Below are positions 36,627 through 50,700 of a stretch of 64,000 bases of DNA, piece by piece. How positions within the stretch are numbered: the first letter of the stretch is position 1; each line of letters starts with the position of its first letter. The position numbers and the translations under genes were made by a program. Under the pieces are notes generated by a model. The model ran no database searches and was not told where the DNA came from. It was given only the letters and a program-made list of their open reading frames with translations. The stretch lies in assembly GCA_037447655.1 (NCBI GenBank), contig JBBHKE010000439.1:1-64000 (forward strand), read 5' to 3'. The stretch comes from Zygnema cylindricum. Taxonomy: Eukaryota; Streptophyta; Zygnematophyceae; Zygnematales; Zygnemataceae.

Positions 36627-37029
36627 TTACTGTTGCGATATTGTTCACATTTGGAGTCACAGTCACAGTCAGAGGGTCACAGGTTGTAAACAGTAAATAG
36701 ATAATAAGAAGGAAAACCGTGGCATCTTTTTTTTGAGACAACAGTTACATTTGGGGGTCGGCTTAACAGTTTCGTTGAAAATTATGTTCTCATTTTGTTT
36801 CTGCGGGTTTTAAAACGGTTTATAGTTTGTCCTTTTAGCATGTCCTTTTTGCCATGGCTTTTTTTTTCTTCATGAATTCATTTTGCATGTCATTTGGTGC
36901 GCTGTTTGCAGTTTGATCTCGCGTGACATTTCTTTTAAATCATTCATGCACAATTATGGTTTCCGGTCTGGTTTTTTTTTTAAATAAAGCATATTGCATA
37001 CAAGCAAGAAAGTATAAGTGAATAGTAAA

Positions 37030-38480
37030 CCATAGATGTCCTATTCGTACGGATTTGGACTTTTTTACGAAAACTACGTAGTATTCGTTTGTTTCGTAGC
37101 TTTCGTAAATTTTGTACGTCTCAATGGTACGAAAAAATTGTACGGACATTAAAAAAAAAATTGCTCCATTTGCACGCGCGTATTTTTTATCTTGTCCTCC
37201 ACTCCGTCTTCAGAAGGAAGCCGCCGTTGAAGACGCCGTAAATTCCGGCGCGCGCCGCTAGTTCGTTGCACCTATCAGTTTTGCAGTTTTGCTTCATTTT
37301 CGCGCTCGTATTTTTATCTGAGCGGCGAGCCGCGGAAATTATGGCGTCTCGCACGCGTATTTTTATCTGAGCGGCGAGCCGCGGAATTTATGGCGTATTC
37401 AACGGCGGCTTCCTTGAGCCGTTTTGCTTTATTTGCGCGCACGTATTTTCATTTGTCCTCCAATCCGTCTTCAGAAAGGAAGCCGCCGTTTGAGACCGAC
37501 CGTTAACCGCCCGCCCGCGCCGGATCCGGAACGGATTCGGTTGCCAAATTTTGAGGGCCGGGCGGTTGCGGTCAGTTGATTCATCAGAAAAAAAAAACGG
37601 TCGGTTAGGGTCGGTCAACCAAAAAAACCAAAAAAAGAAGAAAATTTTGTACTGTCCATACAATCCAACATTATTGTACTTTGTACTATTTGGTATCGTG
37701 GAAGTACGTGACATCATGATTAGCGTCGCAAATCTGACACGGTAGTAACACTATTAATTTCACAATCTTAGGGAACGCGACAAAGCATAGATGTCCAATT
37801 CGTACGGGTTTGGACTTTTTTACGAAAACTACGTAGTATTCGCGTGTTTCGTTAATTTCGTAAATTTCGAACGTCTCATATTGTACGGAAATTGTACGGA
37901 CAACTAAAAAAAATGGTTTCATTTACGCGCTCGTATTTTTTGTCTTCCACTCCGTCTTCAGAAGGAAGCCGCTGTTGGAGATGCCGTATTCCGCCGCTCG
38001 TCGCTTGTTCGTTGCACTTTTCAGTTTTGCACTTTCGCTTCATTTGCGCGCGCGTATTTTTATCTAAGCGGCGAGCCGCGGAATTTATGGCGTCTCGCGT
38101 GCGTATTTTTATCTGCGCGGCGAGCCGCGGAACTTATCGCGTCTTGCACGCGTATTTTTATTTGAGCGGCGAGCCGCGGAATTCATGGCGTCTCGCGCGC
38201 GTATTTTTATCTGAGCCGCGAGCCGCTGAACTTATGGCGTCTTGCACGCGTATTTTTATCTGAGCGGCGAGCCGCGGAATTTATGGCGTCTCGCACGCGT
38301 AATTTATCTGAGCGGCGAGCGGCGGAATTTATGGCATCTCCAACGGCGGCTTCCTTGAGCCGTTTTGCGTCATTTGCACGCGCGTATTTTCATCTGTCCT
38401 CCACTCCGTTCTTAGAAGGAAGCCGCCGTTGGAGACGCTGTAAATTCAGGCGCTCGCCGCGAGTTCGTTGCACTTTTCAG
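37030..38480. repeat. Duplicated segment with 48-bp GC-rich minisatellite
   Basis: Blocks at about 37030-37500 and 37785-38470 are direct repeats, both starting with CATAGATGTCC and containing GGAAGCCGCCGTTG-like sequence. Inside are two (37305-37395) and about six (38045-38345) copies of a 48-bp unit, CGTATTTTTATCTGAGCGG then CGAGCCGCGGAATTTATGGC. Each unit has the small hairpin GCGGCGAGCCGC. The unit length is a multiple of three, so it yields a spurious repetitive open frame. The GC content is high for this window. Confidence 0.85.
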
Positions 38481-38520
38481 TTTTTTAGGGTATTGAATAT
38501 TGAAAAATTTTGAAATTTGA

Positions 38521-39052
38521 AAGTAAAAAAAAAACACGAATTTTACCTACGAATTTTAAAAGTTTGAAATTGTTTTATGCGCACTCTACGCAGTATTCGT
38601 TAGTTTACTCCGTGCGTTTTATGCGCATAGATCTATGGTAAGCAGCGGGAAGCACTAAATTAAAAGAAATACATCGCAAATCGACAAATTTGAGACCTAA
38701 AGCTGTTCCAAACCAGATTCCTGTTGATTTGTCCTTATCCACTGCCACTCTCAATTAAAGACTAACATGGAATGACAGATTGAGTATTGTATTACCAACT
38801 AACGAATTTGTACGGTGGAGTACGCCCTTATTTGTCCTGAATTTTACAATAACTTAAAAAAAATTGCGGATAAATAGGATTTAATGAAATTTGGCATCGA
38901 TCTTTCAGTTCCAAATTTGACCTAAAATCCAACACAGTGTTTTACGGTTTACAGTGCACATGGATCTGCGATTGCTGCTGTCGTAGTACACGGAAAAAAA
39001 TATTTCCATGTGGTACATGGCTTGCTGCAATTGGAGAAGAAAAACGCTGAAT
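38521..39052. other. Intergenic stretch, nothing recognised
   Basis: No coding signal or clear repeat found. Confidence 0.5.
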
Positions 39053-39605
39053 CATAGTTCAAAAGTAGGTGAAAGTAGGCCCATACAATATGCCTATTGT
39101 ACGCAAAACATACAATATGGCCTTAAGACCCATATTTTATTGGTTGCAAAATGAAAAATAAAAGTAACAAGGTTGAGTTGCACATGGATCGATAGAGAAT
39201 TAAACGTCATGTCTAAATTTTGAAAAACAATCGGACAAATTTTTATTTTTCCGTGAGTTTTGAGGTATTTTTTATTTAAACCGTCAGATTTGGACGATCG
39301 GACTGTCGCTGATCAAAGTAGCGATCTAAGAAGATCACATGAAAAGCCCATAACACAACTTACGATAGGACTTACGTCCGCGTTTTTTTTTTCCGGGTTT
39401 TTCCGCGGAATGTCATCCTACGCCGTGTCAGTTTGCTAAAAAAATCGTCCCTGCGCTGTACTTTGATCATACGTCAGATTCATACTATCGTACAAGAGTG
39501 TGCACAACGCACACACATACAGTATGCCTACTCTGCGCGAGTTTTGTGCCAAGTTTTGTGCACCTACCAAAGGCCTACCATAAAAACGCCTACTTTTGAA
39601 CTATG
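39053..39605. mobile_element. MITE of the CATAGTTCAAAAGTAGG family
   Basis: Left CATAGTTCAAAAGTAGGTG, right inverse CATAGTTCAAAAGTAGGCG. The flanks are near-matching (CGCTGAAT against CGCTAATA). The same family is at 56007-56312 (exact 8-bp duplication) and 57631-58083. Confidence 0.85.
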
Positions 39606-39656
39606 CGCTAATAGGACAACTTATAATTACTCCAGAATTAGACTTTAGTAAGAAAT

Positions 39657-40005
39657 CACGATGGTTGACCATCTGAGTACACCAAATCCAAAAAAATGTA
39701 CGGCAAAGATGAAACTGAAAAACTGAGAGCAGTGTGAAAGAAACCAACACACTGACAAAGGGCATGGTAACTAAAGACATTCAAAAAAGCAACAAGGACA
39801 AAAGCAACAACAAATAGTGTACCCAAAACCACTACTACCCAACCAAACTTCAACATACCTAAAGACCTACTAAATGCAACCACTTAAATCCCCCAGGCCA
39901 GGGAAACACGTTGAGAAATATTCAAAACATGCCGACAATCCATTACAGCAATAGCCAACCGAAGGAAAATAGAAGCTTTCGCGCGCTGTAAAGCCACTTA
40001 TAATT
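39657..40005 (-). pseudogene. 5'-truncated LINE fragment
   Basis: Its 3' hairpin (ACGATGGTTGACCATCTGAG on the plus strand) and the CACGTTGAGAA, AATAGAAGC and GTAAAGCCAC blocks match the end of the LINE at 30181-31425 in the same order. It is strongly decayed. Confidence 0.75.
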
Positions 40006-41734
40006 ATGAAAATCATTTTACAAAAGTTTATTTATTCGAGCTGTTTTCCTAATCCTCGCATGTTTCGAGTAATTATGGCATTCGTTTAAGGTCAAATATC
40101 TTGCAAATGCATAAGACCCATTTTACGTGAAATGTTTTCATCACAATAGAGCGATCTAAATGTGTCCATGCACAACACTCTTTCTGCAACAACAACACAA
40201 GACTTCGCCTGCTTCTAGAAAGCTTGTAGAAAGAGTGACCTATTGCCATTGATCAGCCATCCAGACAAAAATCATGTGCAAAAACGTGTGCAAGCGCTAC
40301 ATCTAGTAGCCCACGGTATGTGTGCATTATGCGTGTTTTTTTGTATACTGCATTGCTTATAATAATACTGGGCTACCAGATATAGTGTTTGCACGCGATT
40401 TCGCTTCTCTTTGCTATATAACTAAGGACAGTTCCCAACTCTACATGACTCAAACATCAGCCACACAACCCGTGGTTTACTGGAAATTCCCATGTCTGCT
40501 TAGATACCATGGTCAAGTCCTACAAATAACGAATGACATATTTGACTTCCCATGTCTGCCTATGCACCAGAGTTATGTGGCTATGGGGATTCAAGTGTTA
40601 ATGCAACTGCTAAAACACAGCAAAAAAGTTGGATTTGAGGAAGGAAATTACACCCTTGCAGTACCGTGGATTTGAGAATCCTAGAAAGTTTTCAGCAAGT
40701 ACATTATTATTGAATATGATGTATGCTGGTTTATGGAGAGACTACGGTAGCATAGGACCGGTTCTGATGTGAATGACTACAATGTATCCTGTGGGGTTGC
40801 AGGCCAATTCCACCATTGAAGTTTTATGCTTGCTAAGGGTAAATCGTGCAATTCATAGAGCATTTTGAATAAATTTGCGTACGATTTGTACTAAATTTGT
40901 ATAATTTACCCTCAACATCAGGTTACACTTCTTCAATGCAATTACCCTATCAGCAGTCTCAACCATTAACAGCTCAAAACTTACGTGAATTATATGTTGC
41001 CACCGTTTTGACATAATTCCGTTTTTTTTCTTCCGAAAATGGATAGATAATATAGCCATCGGCTTTCCCAACAATCAACAATTCAGAACTTATATGGATT
41101 GCCAGAAAAAAATCAATGTCCCGTTCAGACATGTTCCATATTTCAAAAGGATGACGCTTTCCTTGAAAATAGATTGCTAATAACAAGCAACTAAAAGAAT
41201 TGGAACTAACAGCATGGAAACAATGACAAATGAATAGTATAACCATCAACAATTCGTTCGAGACATAACAAAGATTGGATCTTGCCGAGAAGACAAATGT
41301 CTCATAATTCTTATTTCAAAAGATAGTCCCTTTCCTTGTAAATGGAATATAAATGACAAGCAACCAATAGTATTCACACCATCATGGTATTGGCTTTACT
41401 AGTAACCAACAACTACAGAGTAGCCCATTCTTATTTGTTTGCTTAAGTTACAATAACGGAAGTTGGAACATAGCTGATCAACTTGAAAAAAATGGTCGGA
41501 GAAAAAAAATAATGGAGTATTTTGGTAAAATCAGTTCAACTGGTTCCTCTAGATTTTACAGACAACAGACATTTTTTGTGATTGAAGAAACTAATGGTCC
41601 AGTGCCAGCACATGCCCGCGTGCCTTGCCTTCGATGATAAAATAGTATATATTAGTAGTTTCAATACCCCACCGTCTTTCAAAATTGGAACAGAAAAGAT
41701 TAAGGAACCCAGAAATCATACACATTCGCAAAAG
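40006..41734. other. 3' flank of the SNF2 gene, with degenerate repeats
   Basis: Positions 40920-41420 hold about three diverged copies of a unit with ACCATCAACAATTC and AACTTACGTG-like parts. An unrecognised 117-codon open frame lies at 40322-40675 on the plus strand and is not called as a gene. Confidence 0.5.
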
Positions 41735-44700
41735 CTAATGCTCTGTTCTCTTCTGATTCGAAACCTTCTGTGATGCTGGGTCCTTCAGGAGAGCCGCCAA
41801 AATCTCTCCCATTGAGTGATTATCCCCGTCTTTAGCGGTGGGCTCCAAAACAGCCGCGTCAAGTGTTAGTTTGCGTTTTGCGATTTTTAAGATGCTTTCA
41901 TCCACACTGTCTCGTGACACTAGCCTGCCAAACAAAAAAAAAAAGAGAGTGAAGTAGTCAAAGTAGAAGGAAATGAAAACTTCCAAAAACCTTCACCAAA
42001 GCAGCTATGCTTAAATGCTCCCTTTGCAGGACCAGCATTCAGTTTACAACAGCAATCCCTCAACACTCGGTTTATATTTTAGCATTCACCTGTATGAACT
42101 GAAAAAAATATCATAGAGCAATTAATGCAATGAGCTCGAGTAAAAATGTCTAATATTCCCCTCTTCACAGCATGCGTCTTTACAAATGACTTCCATTTTG
42201 AAGAATACGGATGAGGCGTTTTTTCTTTATCCGGTTTGAGTTGATTTTAGCTTTACTTAGTTTGCTTCTCAATTTTACAAAAACTCAGTGCCGAGAGTTA
42301 GTATAAACTACAAGCTTTTTATTCACATTTGCGCTAATATAGGGGTTAACTGTAAATAGCCAGGGCGGTTTTCAATAACCATATATTTTCAATAAATAAT
42401 TTTCCATAAGCATATTATGATTTGCAAACGTTTTAACCTGGTGTTTAAAGACACACACCAAACCACGCATTTGTTCAAATACACATCGAGACCCACAAGC
42501 TACAAAACAGACACAAACTATTTACTGATTACAACATTTTATGAAAAGTGAGATATATGTGTTATAAAAATAGGAGGAATACAGGAAACGATTCAGTAGA
42601 AAGGCACTTTTCTCTTGTGTAAACATGTGAACCACTTCAAATAGGAAACATCTTTCAATTTTTATGAGGCAAATAACAAACGATCATGTAAGAAACACAG
42701 CAGTAAGTAAAAAGCACATAAAAGAGCAACGAACCACAACTTAATAAAATCACAAATGGTCATAAGATTAAAATGAATACATCTTTGCGTCAAAAGCTGT
42801 CAATATTAACATTTCATTTGTGTAGAATCTAAATAGCCCTTTTTATATCCATTTAACCAATTAGAACATACTTAAAAAATCCATGACGAGAGTTTCAATT
42901 CCAGAAATATACAGTAAAAGTTAAGTTTAGCAAATAGAGTGAAATAGAAAAACAAGCTCAAAATGGTGGATGATAAGGAAATCTTACAAATGCCATGTTA
43001 AGCTGCTGAGTGAAGATTAAGAAAAGCCAACTAAGAAAGTCGATTCAAGCGAAATCAATTACTTCTAAAGCAAATGACTGGGATAAGTGTCATTAGGGCC
43101 AAGTTTCTAACATATCATGCCTCATTGGTCGAGTAGAATGGTGACCATGATGTGCTTCATATATGTCCTTAACTCCAACAAACAATAACTTATGCAGACA
43201 AAAAAAATTAGGAATGCAAATTATTGAATTCAAAGGTAGAGGAGACCTGACCCACCTGTAAACAGTGACAGGACGGGTCTGGCCAATGCGGTGACACCTG
43301 TCCTCTGCCTGTCTGTCCACTTGTGGGTTGAAATCCACATCATGCAGTACCACAGTATCTGCTCCTGTAAGATTGAGACCTGCCCCTCCTGCCCTAGTGG
43401 AGAGCAGGAAGGCAAAAATGTTTTTATCTGAGTTGAACTCGTCCACCAAAGTTTGCCGTTCGCGAATCTCTGTCCTGTAGCCATGCCAGTTCCCATCAGT
43501 TGCAGTAATTGGACTGTCGCTTTTAGAAGACATTGCTCCACATCTTTTTTGTACTTGCATAAACACCAGAAGGACTACTTCAGCCAAGCTCTCGCTTGCA
43601 ACAATTAATGTAAGCCCAAGGTGCTGTTTCAATTGGCTGCACGCTTGCTCTGCTGCTAGATGACACTCTAGGATCTCATCTTTATCTGGCCCCAACTTAT
43701 CAGGGGATAATCCGTACAAACGAGGATTCACATATGATGGAGAATCAACATATGTTGTATCGAGAAATGAACTCATATGCTTGCCTCCATTTCAACAATA
43801 TCTTTTGTTTCAGTGTGATGGTCATCATCGGGCCGATACAAGAAAAAAGCTTACCAGACAATGAGCAGATAAACGAAATTCAAGTACTTGGACTGACTTC
43901 ACCCAGCAGCAAAATCATGTGCAAAAAAGACAAAAATGGAAGAAAAGCATGGAACAACAGAATTGTGGGCAATGTAAAATTGTTCCTGTACGGCTTGGTT
44001 ATCCTTCGCCAACGCCACACAAGTCTAAGAAAAACTGCCAAGCACACTTCCAGTACCCTTTTGCTGAAGTAGACTAATAAAAGAAGATGATGAAGCACAT
44101 ACAATTCACGGTAGAAGAAAAGATAGCCATGAAACTCACTTGCCATCGAGGCGGGTACACTGAAAATCCAAAAAATCCAGAGCAGCCTCCAATATATCCA
44201 GCATTTGTGTCCATTGACTAAAGATCAGCACCCGGTGGCCCTCCTCCCGGAGCTTTGGAAGTAACTGAGCAAGAGCCTGCAAAATAGAAAACAACATCTT
44301 TGAAAAAAACCAGCAATTTTACACCACAAAAAAAAAATGACCGGACTACATAATGAATTGAGTGAGGCAAACGGACAATTGACTCTCACCTGACATTTTC
44401 CAGAAGCGAGAAAAAACTTTCCTGGCAATTGTTTGCTTGCAAGTGGACCACCACAAGATATGCACAGCTGCAGGTAACAAGTCACTTTGGTTGTGTCAGG
44501 ACGACTGAAATGTTACTGAATAACAGCCTTTTTTTCAGTGCAAATAAACAGCTTACTCCTGCCCGTAACTGAATAATATGTCAAATATCAAAACTTTGCA
44601 ACAAATACAGCAATATCCTCCATGATCATTTGCAGAAACTGGTTGATAACCAATCATTTTCTGGTTTTAGCCCTGCCCCTTCCAGAGTAAGAGTGACTCC

Positions 44701-47700
44701 AGGAAAAGTGTACTGTCCATTACACTGTCACGGAACCAGCATGCATTGCTTCCTCCTTCCTCCAAGATAAGATTTTCTCAGTATTCCCTTAGCAGCATAC
44801 CTACTTGATGAACCTACCTGGCTTTCACCAGCGTATCTCTCCAATGACAACAACGACCTACCTTACTGTCTGAACCACGTACATAATTCAATCCTAACCA
44901 CCACAAAATGACTTCACTGAACAGCACAGCAATAATGGGACAAGTTGCGCCAAGCTCGTTCAAGAAAAAAACTCATTTTGTGTTTACCTGGTGAAGCTTA
45001 AAATCGCTATACTCCTGAATCTCTTCCAACACCCGTTGTTCTGTGCACTCATTACCAAAATATTGGAGAGAATGCAAAGTTCTTGCCATGCTGATCAAGG
45101 CTTCTTTCTTGTACAGCCTTCGCACCAGCAGAGGATGATTTGCAACCTGCCCATCAAAAGCAGAACTTACCACCATGTTATTGGCTGGTGCCTGAACAAC
45201 AAAGACTAAACAACCAAAGAAAATGCTTCTACTGCAATGCAAACTAAAACTGAACAGATGAACAGTCCACTCAAAGGCATAAAACATGGAAATGGGAACA
45301 GACACTGAGAATCCCATGGCCATAACATAAGACATGTGACAACTTGGTTTGCCAAAAGCTGAGAGAAGAACAGTCATGAGAAAAGCTGACAAATAGCACG
45401 AACAGCGAAAAGGCTTTGAATAGCCCAAAAGAAACATAACACACGATAATAGAGAACACGGCCGGCCAGCAGAGGCCTGCTGCGGAAGGAATGGAGTAAA
45501 TACGCTGAAGAGCGTAAGGGTCATAGAGTAGTCAGCAGCTTACATGGTAAAAGAATGTGAAATGTCTTTACCTTTCGTAAATGAACAAACATATTGCCAA
45601 TTTGACGTTTGGGAAGAATCGCTTCCAGATTCGTACAATTGGACCCATCTCCTGCCATTGCCTTAGCAGCCACTTTCTGCCTGTAATCTTCTACTGCCTC
45701 AGAATATGCTTCTGCCTGTTCGACCACCATATCAAGAAACTCCACCTGGCAAGGGCAGATGAAAAAGCATAAGTAAAACAATCACAAGAGCAAAACTAAT
45801 AGAACAACATAGAGCTAGACGAAGCTGCTGAACCATCTGCATTCAAGGAGCTATTTTCTACTGGGGATTTCTGACATTGAAAAACGACCCTTCTGGTAAA
45901 TGCTGTAAGAGACACCCATCCTTTAACATTTCTTAGTGGGACCTCTACAGAATTACCTCAACAGCTACAAACCGAATCTATGGTCTCATGAGACACCAAA
46001 CCAATTAACAGATAAGCAAGTAGGACGTTTGTATCTCTACAAAACCCAAAGCCCCCAGATTCTTGCTTTACAAAAACTCATGAACTGCATAGTGCAGCAA
46101 TGTCTTGTCGTCTGACACAGTGAAGTTTCCTTGTTCATTCCAGCAACCCACCCTTCTACCAACCCCAACTAACTTAATATTCAGCTCCATTTAAGGCAGT
46201 CACGCCTGCACCACTTCTCCATAGTCATACCAAATACATCCAAGCTGCTCTCTGTGAACATCCAACTGACAACCGAATAAAGAGAGCATCCCTTAACATA
46301 TGCTCAACTAATTCCTAATTACATCCTAGCTTTTTGAAACTTGTAAAATCTCCAACAATTCTGTTCATTGAGACATCCAAGGAAAATAATGTGCTAACTC
46401 CTCCAGGGAGCCAGAACATTTTTAGAACAACCAAGGGAAGAGTGGAACGTGAACAAATATGTATAAACATATCATTAATCTTCATAAGCTTGATCAGAGT
46501 GATGGATCAAGGTATTTCGGGCATGTTGGGGACTGGGGACAAAAGGTAAAAATCAATAATGCTCAAAAGGAAACTCAATAAAACCCAATGTCTTGAACTC
46601 CAGGAGACTTGTGTCAATCATAGATATCACATACGGTTACAAACTAATTGTTGAAATGCACACGCCAAAGTCAGAATACATGACAACAACAGAAGGCAGA
46701 TGGCCATCATGATCCACACTACTCCTTCAGATTGATTTTATCATGAAAGATGTGTCCTCCTAATTTGACATCGACAAGGGAAACACGTGGACTTATTTTA
46801 GCATTTATACTGCTCAAATGCTTTCAAAAATTTAGTAATTCGGCCCTTCTGTCAATCTTCAACATCACTTTATTTGGGTAACCAAGTTGAACTTAAACAA
46901 GAAAACTTCGGTTTTTTAACACATGCTTATCCAGCGAAATCTCAATAGCTGAGGCCCGTTTTGCAGATTGTTACCAAAACTTCATGTCAATAGTCATCTA
47001 AGTTGCCAATCATTACCAATCACAAATTGTCGTTAACTGAACTTACTGTAAAACCCCCATATATCGCTATTAGCGTGAATAATTACTTTTCCTTTACGCT
47101 AATAAAATACGGAAAAAATACTGCCAATTACACTATTTTATGCAAGACCAAACTAGAGTAACAAACGGTGAGTCTCAGTCAGTACATAAACGTGCTATAT
47201 GGAACAAAATTCGTCATTGTGACACCAGATACCGACTGAGTAACCAGTTCACAAAGGTTACAGTTCAGTTTTCCAGCCACACACGGACGGAAGTTTATGT
47301 CTTGTTTCACATTCTCAAGGACAAAACTATACAACTGTTAAAGTCACAATTTTCATTTAGGACATTCTTCTAACTAAGAACAAATTACGCCGCCTAATTA
47401 AAGTCAGAATTTACAGGAAGGGTAACATAAATAGTGTTAAAGTACCTTAAATAGTATTACAGGTAAATAATCGATATTAAAAGGCCATAATTGTTGTTGC
47501 GCCGACGTAATGTACGGCACTTTACATGTGTATACAAAATTGACGATAGGGACCTACTTTAATGTTACCGTCAGTTATCCACAGAGGTTACGTGGCTATG
47601 TATCTAAATCGGCGTTCACGTCATGGACAAAAACCCAAAATAGCGTCAATAACATTACTACATTCCCCACGCTACATACTTCTTCACACTAATAGAGATA

Positions 47701-50700
47701 CACATTGTAAAAGAACATATCACATATGTCCTGACAGTATCTCACATGTATGTACCAAACGTGAAAGTTGCCTAACATCAAACATTTCCTAGTGGATGTG
47801 TTTGTCACCAAAACATAAAGTCGATCGAAACGAGTCAATCATACAAATAACAAACCTTTACAAGATTTTCAATCCTACATAACTCTTGCAAACTATGCTT
47901 GCAAACCTTTCTGATGAAGTATTTGACTTCCGACGAGAAATTATGGAACGAGGTTTTAAACATTTGATGTTGCCATCACCATCATACTGCGATTATCACA
48001 TTTCAATATTTGTGTCTATAGAGCACATCGAAATTATAATACCAATTAACGAATAACAGATTAAAACACCTTTATGCATGCACATGATACCATGCACATT
48101 CAGACGCTAGCAGAAAACATTGCAAAGCATTCCATGACCCATTCAAATATAGTGTTTAGCGCCAATGCTTGAAGTTCAGTACGGTATTCCGTAGGAGCAT
48201 TCTAGCATTGCAGAATTTCTACTCGCTAACACACCCCCATTGGTACAGCAAAACAGATCTGCTTGTTTGTCAAAAAAAAATCATCTTACAAATGGCATGC
48301 CCTCGTTAAACAGAGGTCCTGCTGTACCATACATAGACGAAAACTCAAAGATGCAAACTGAACAATCTACTGACATATTCAATATTATACTTAGCCGCCA
48401 GAGTCTATTTTCAGCTCAGCTTCAGCTGACTTCAGCTGTCCTATAGTACTTCAAAACGTTTAAATAGTCCTCTACATCCATCTTAAAGAATATCTAAGTT
48501 CTTGACCCATCACTCAAAATAGACAACTGCGATTCTATATGGACCTGCAACATGGAGGTAGGCAAACATTATAGAGAGTACCTTTTGAGTTTTTGCGACT
48601 AGCTGCTTCATAACGTCTGCCTTTATGCGTCGAAGAACAAACGGCCCAAGAATACTTTTCACTCTCGAGATAAGATCGTCTTGCGCTGGAGTACCACGGT
48701 CGCCCAGGTATTTACTAAGGTCTTGACCTTTTGTTGTAAATATTGCAGGCATCAAGAATTCAAGGAGGGACCAGAGTTCCTACACAAACAAAATAATATA
48801 AAGAACAGCATGTGATAAGGATTCAATGGGAAAAATGAGAATGGACTTTTTTTAGCCTGTTTAAATGACTATCAATGGTTTTTTGTGCAAGCAATCAGTT
48901 TAAGGAACATAATGTATACAGCAAAGAAGGGTCAGAGACCCAAATCATAAAACCAGTAAGACCAACAAGTAAGATCGATGTTATAAGAACCGCCACCAGA
49001 GCCTATACTAGCGCTTACATAAAATGAACATCTTGAAACGAGGTAATTCAAGTGAGCACTAGCATAAATGTACAGAAAATAAGGAAATCATTTTTCTTCC
49101 CACTTTGCACATTTGTAAGACCTTTCTCTTTTAGCATACATCACACCTTAGGTTGCCCACTGGCTAAACTCGGTCAGTAAAAATATTTATCAGTTTGATA
49201 ATCTAGAAATTCATGCCATTATCAACGAAAGGTCCTTGAGGTGATGTTACAAAACACCGTCAACTGTAACATTTTCATGAAAATCATTTGATAACAATTT
49301 AACGAAAGGGGTTATGGGATGTAAGTAGACAACTAAATTCATTAAACCGTAGGACCTCTATTGATCAACAAAAGAAAGGCAGGGGAGCAAAAGCGATAGG
49401 GGCTCAAATTGACAAATTGAGAAGAATAAGAATGTTGCCATCCACAACTAAACTAAAATAACTATGAATTGTTGATACCAAAATAAGCTGAATTACATGC
49501 CATACTTGACCACGTCATAGAGGCCAACAGCATGAAATCCAAACATCGAACATATACTGATGTGGAAGGAGCTTGACAAAAACAATGATAAAAATACTAC
49601 CAGCCACATTTTGACGTGATAGTCATATGATCTGTTCTAAGCCATACAACAATAAAATTTTAAAATACCAAAGCTTTGTGAAAAAAAATGAACATTCAGT
49701 GAAACTAAAGCTTTTTGTAATATTTTTTCCAGTTTTTTTTCAAGTAGAAATCCCGCTGTGTTATCAACGGTTATGCTTCTACCTGCCACCCATACAACCA
49801 TCTTAGCATAGTGACGAGCTAGACAATCTACAACTAGTCATTGGCAAAAGAGGCATAAACTCATGAATTTATCATCTATTTCACATTGGTCAGGAAGAAA
49901 CTGAATTGTAATATGTCCAATCAGTTTCTGATCTCTCACTTCAAGAATTTTATCTGTCTCTTTGTCACCCTTAAAAAAACGAACTATGCATTGTTGAACC
50001 CCTAACCTCTGACAGACTATATGTGATAGCAATTAGTCCAAACTGATGGGTGTGATCCAAATCTGGAAGAACATCATGATGCATAGCCATCCATGTGCCC
50101 CTAATACCCCAGTAAAAGAATTCAGCAAAAAGCCTTCTCCTAGGAATACAAGAATTAGGTGATCATTTACCTGGAGATCATTCTGCAGCGGAGTTCCTGT
50201 AAGCATAAGGCGATGGCGTGCTTTTCCAGAGAGATCACGCAGTCTCCTTGTGCGCATAGAAGACCGGTCTTTCAGCAGATGAGCTTCATCCATAACAAGG
50301 CAAGAGAATGGAAACTTGCGAAGAAACTTCCTGTCATCTTTCTGCACAGGACTATAAACCACCACATTCCAGCAGCAAAGCAGGATATTCAGAATAAAAC
50401 AGAAAAAAAAAACAGACGCAAGTTCATACACATTGCGAAGCCCATGCACTTGTCGTTTGCATTGATTCATTATCTTAATTGCAAGTATTTTTTTCCAATT
50501 TCAAATGCATTGAACAGAAAAGAGAAGTATTTATCACCTCTAACTCTTCAACAAGTCACCTGAAGAGCTTAGCCAAGGCCGAAAAACCCAGAGAAAACAA
50601 CACAGGAAAAGGAAAAATAAAAACAGACAAATACCGAGGGAGTGTGGAGCATAGGTTTTTTGTGCCATAAAAACACTAGCCTATGAGCAATATGTCCAGA

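Noticed and set aside
37892-38513. Open frames with repeated AASRG/RAAEFMASR-type peptides
   Set aside because: They are a by-product of a 48-bp minisatellite whose unit is divisible by three.
40322-40675. 117-codon open frame on the plus strand
   Set aside because: No ATG at its start, no recognised domain, and it lies in the repeat-bearing 3' flank of the SNF2 gene.
43475-43776. N-terminal part of the open frame that continues into SNF2 exon 11
   Set aside because: A splice acceptor at 43474 restores the conserved RLDG...RQTLVDEF join. Upstream codons do not match the family.
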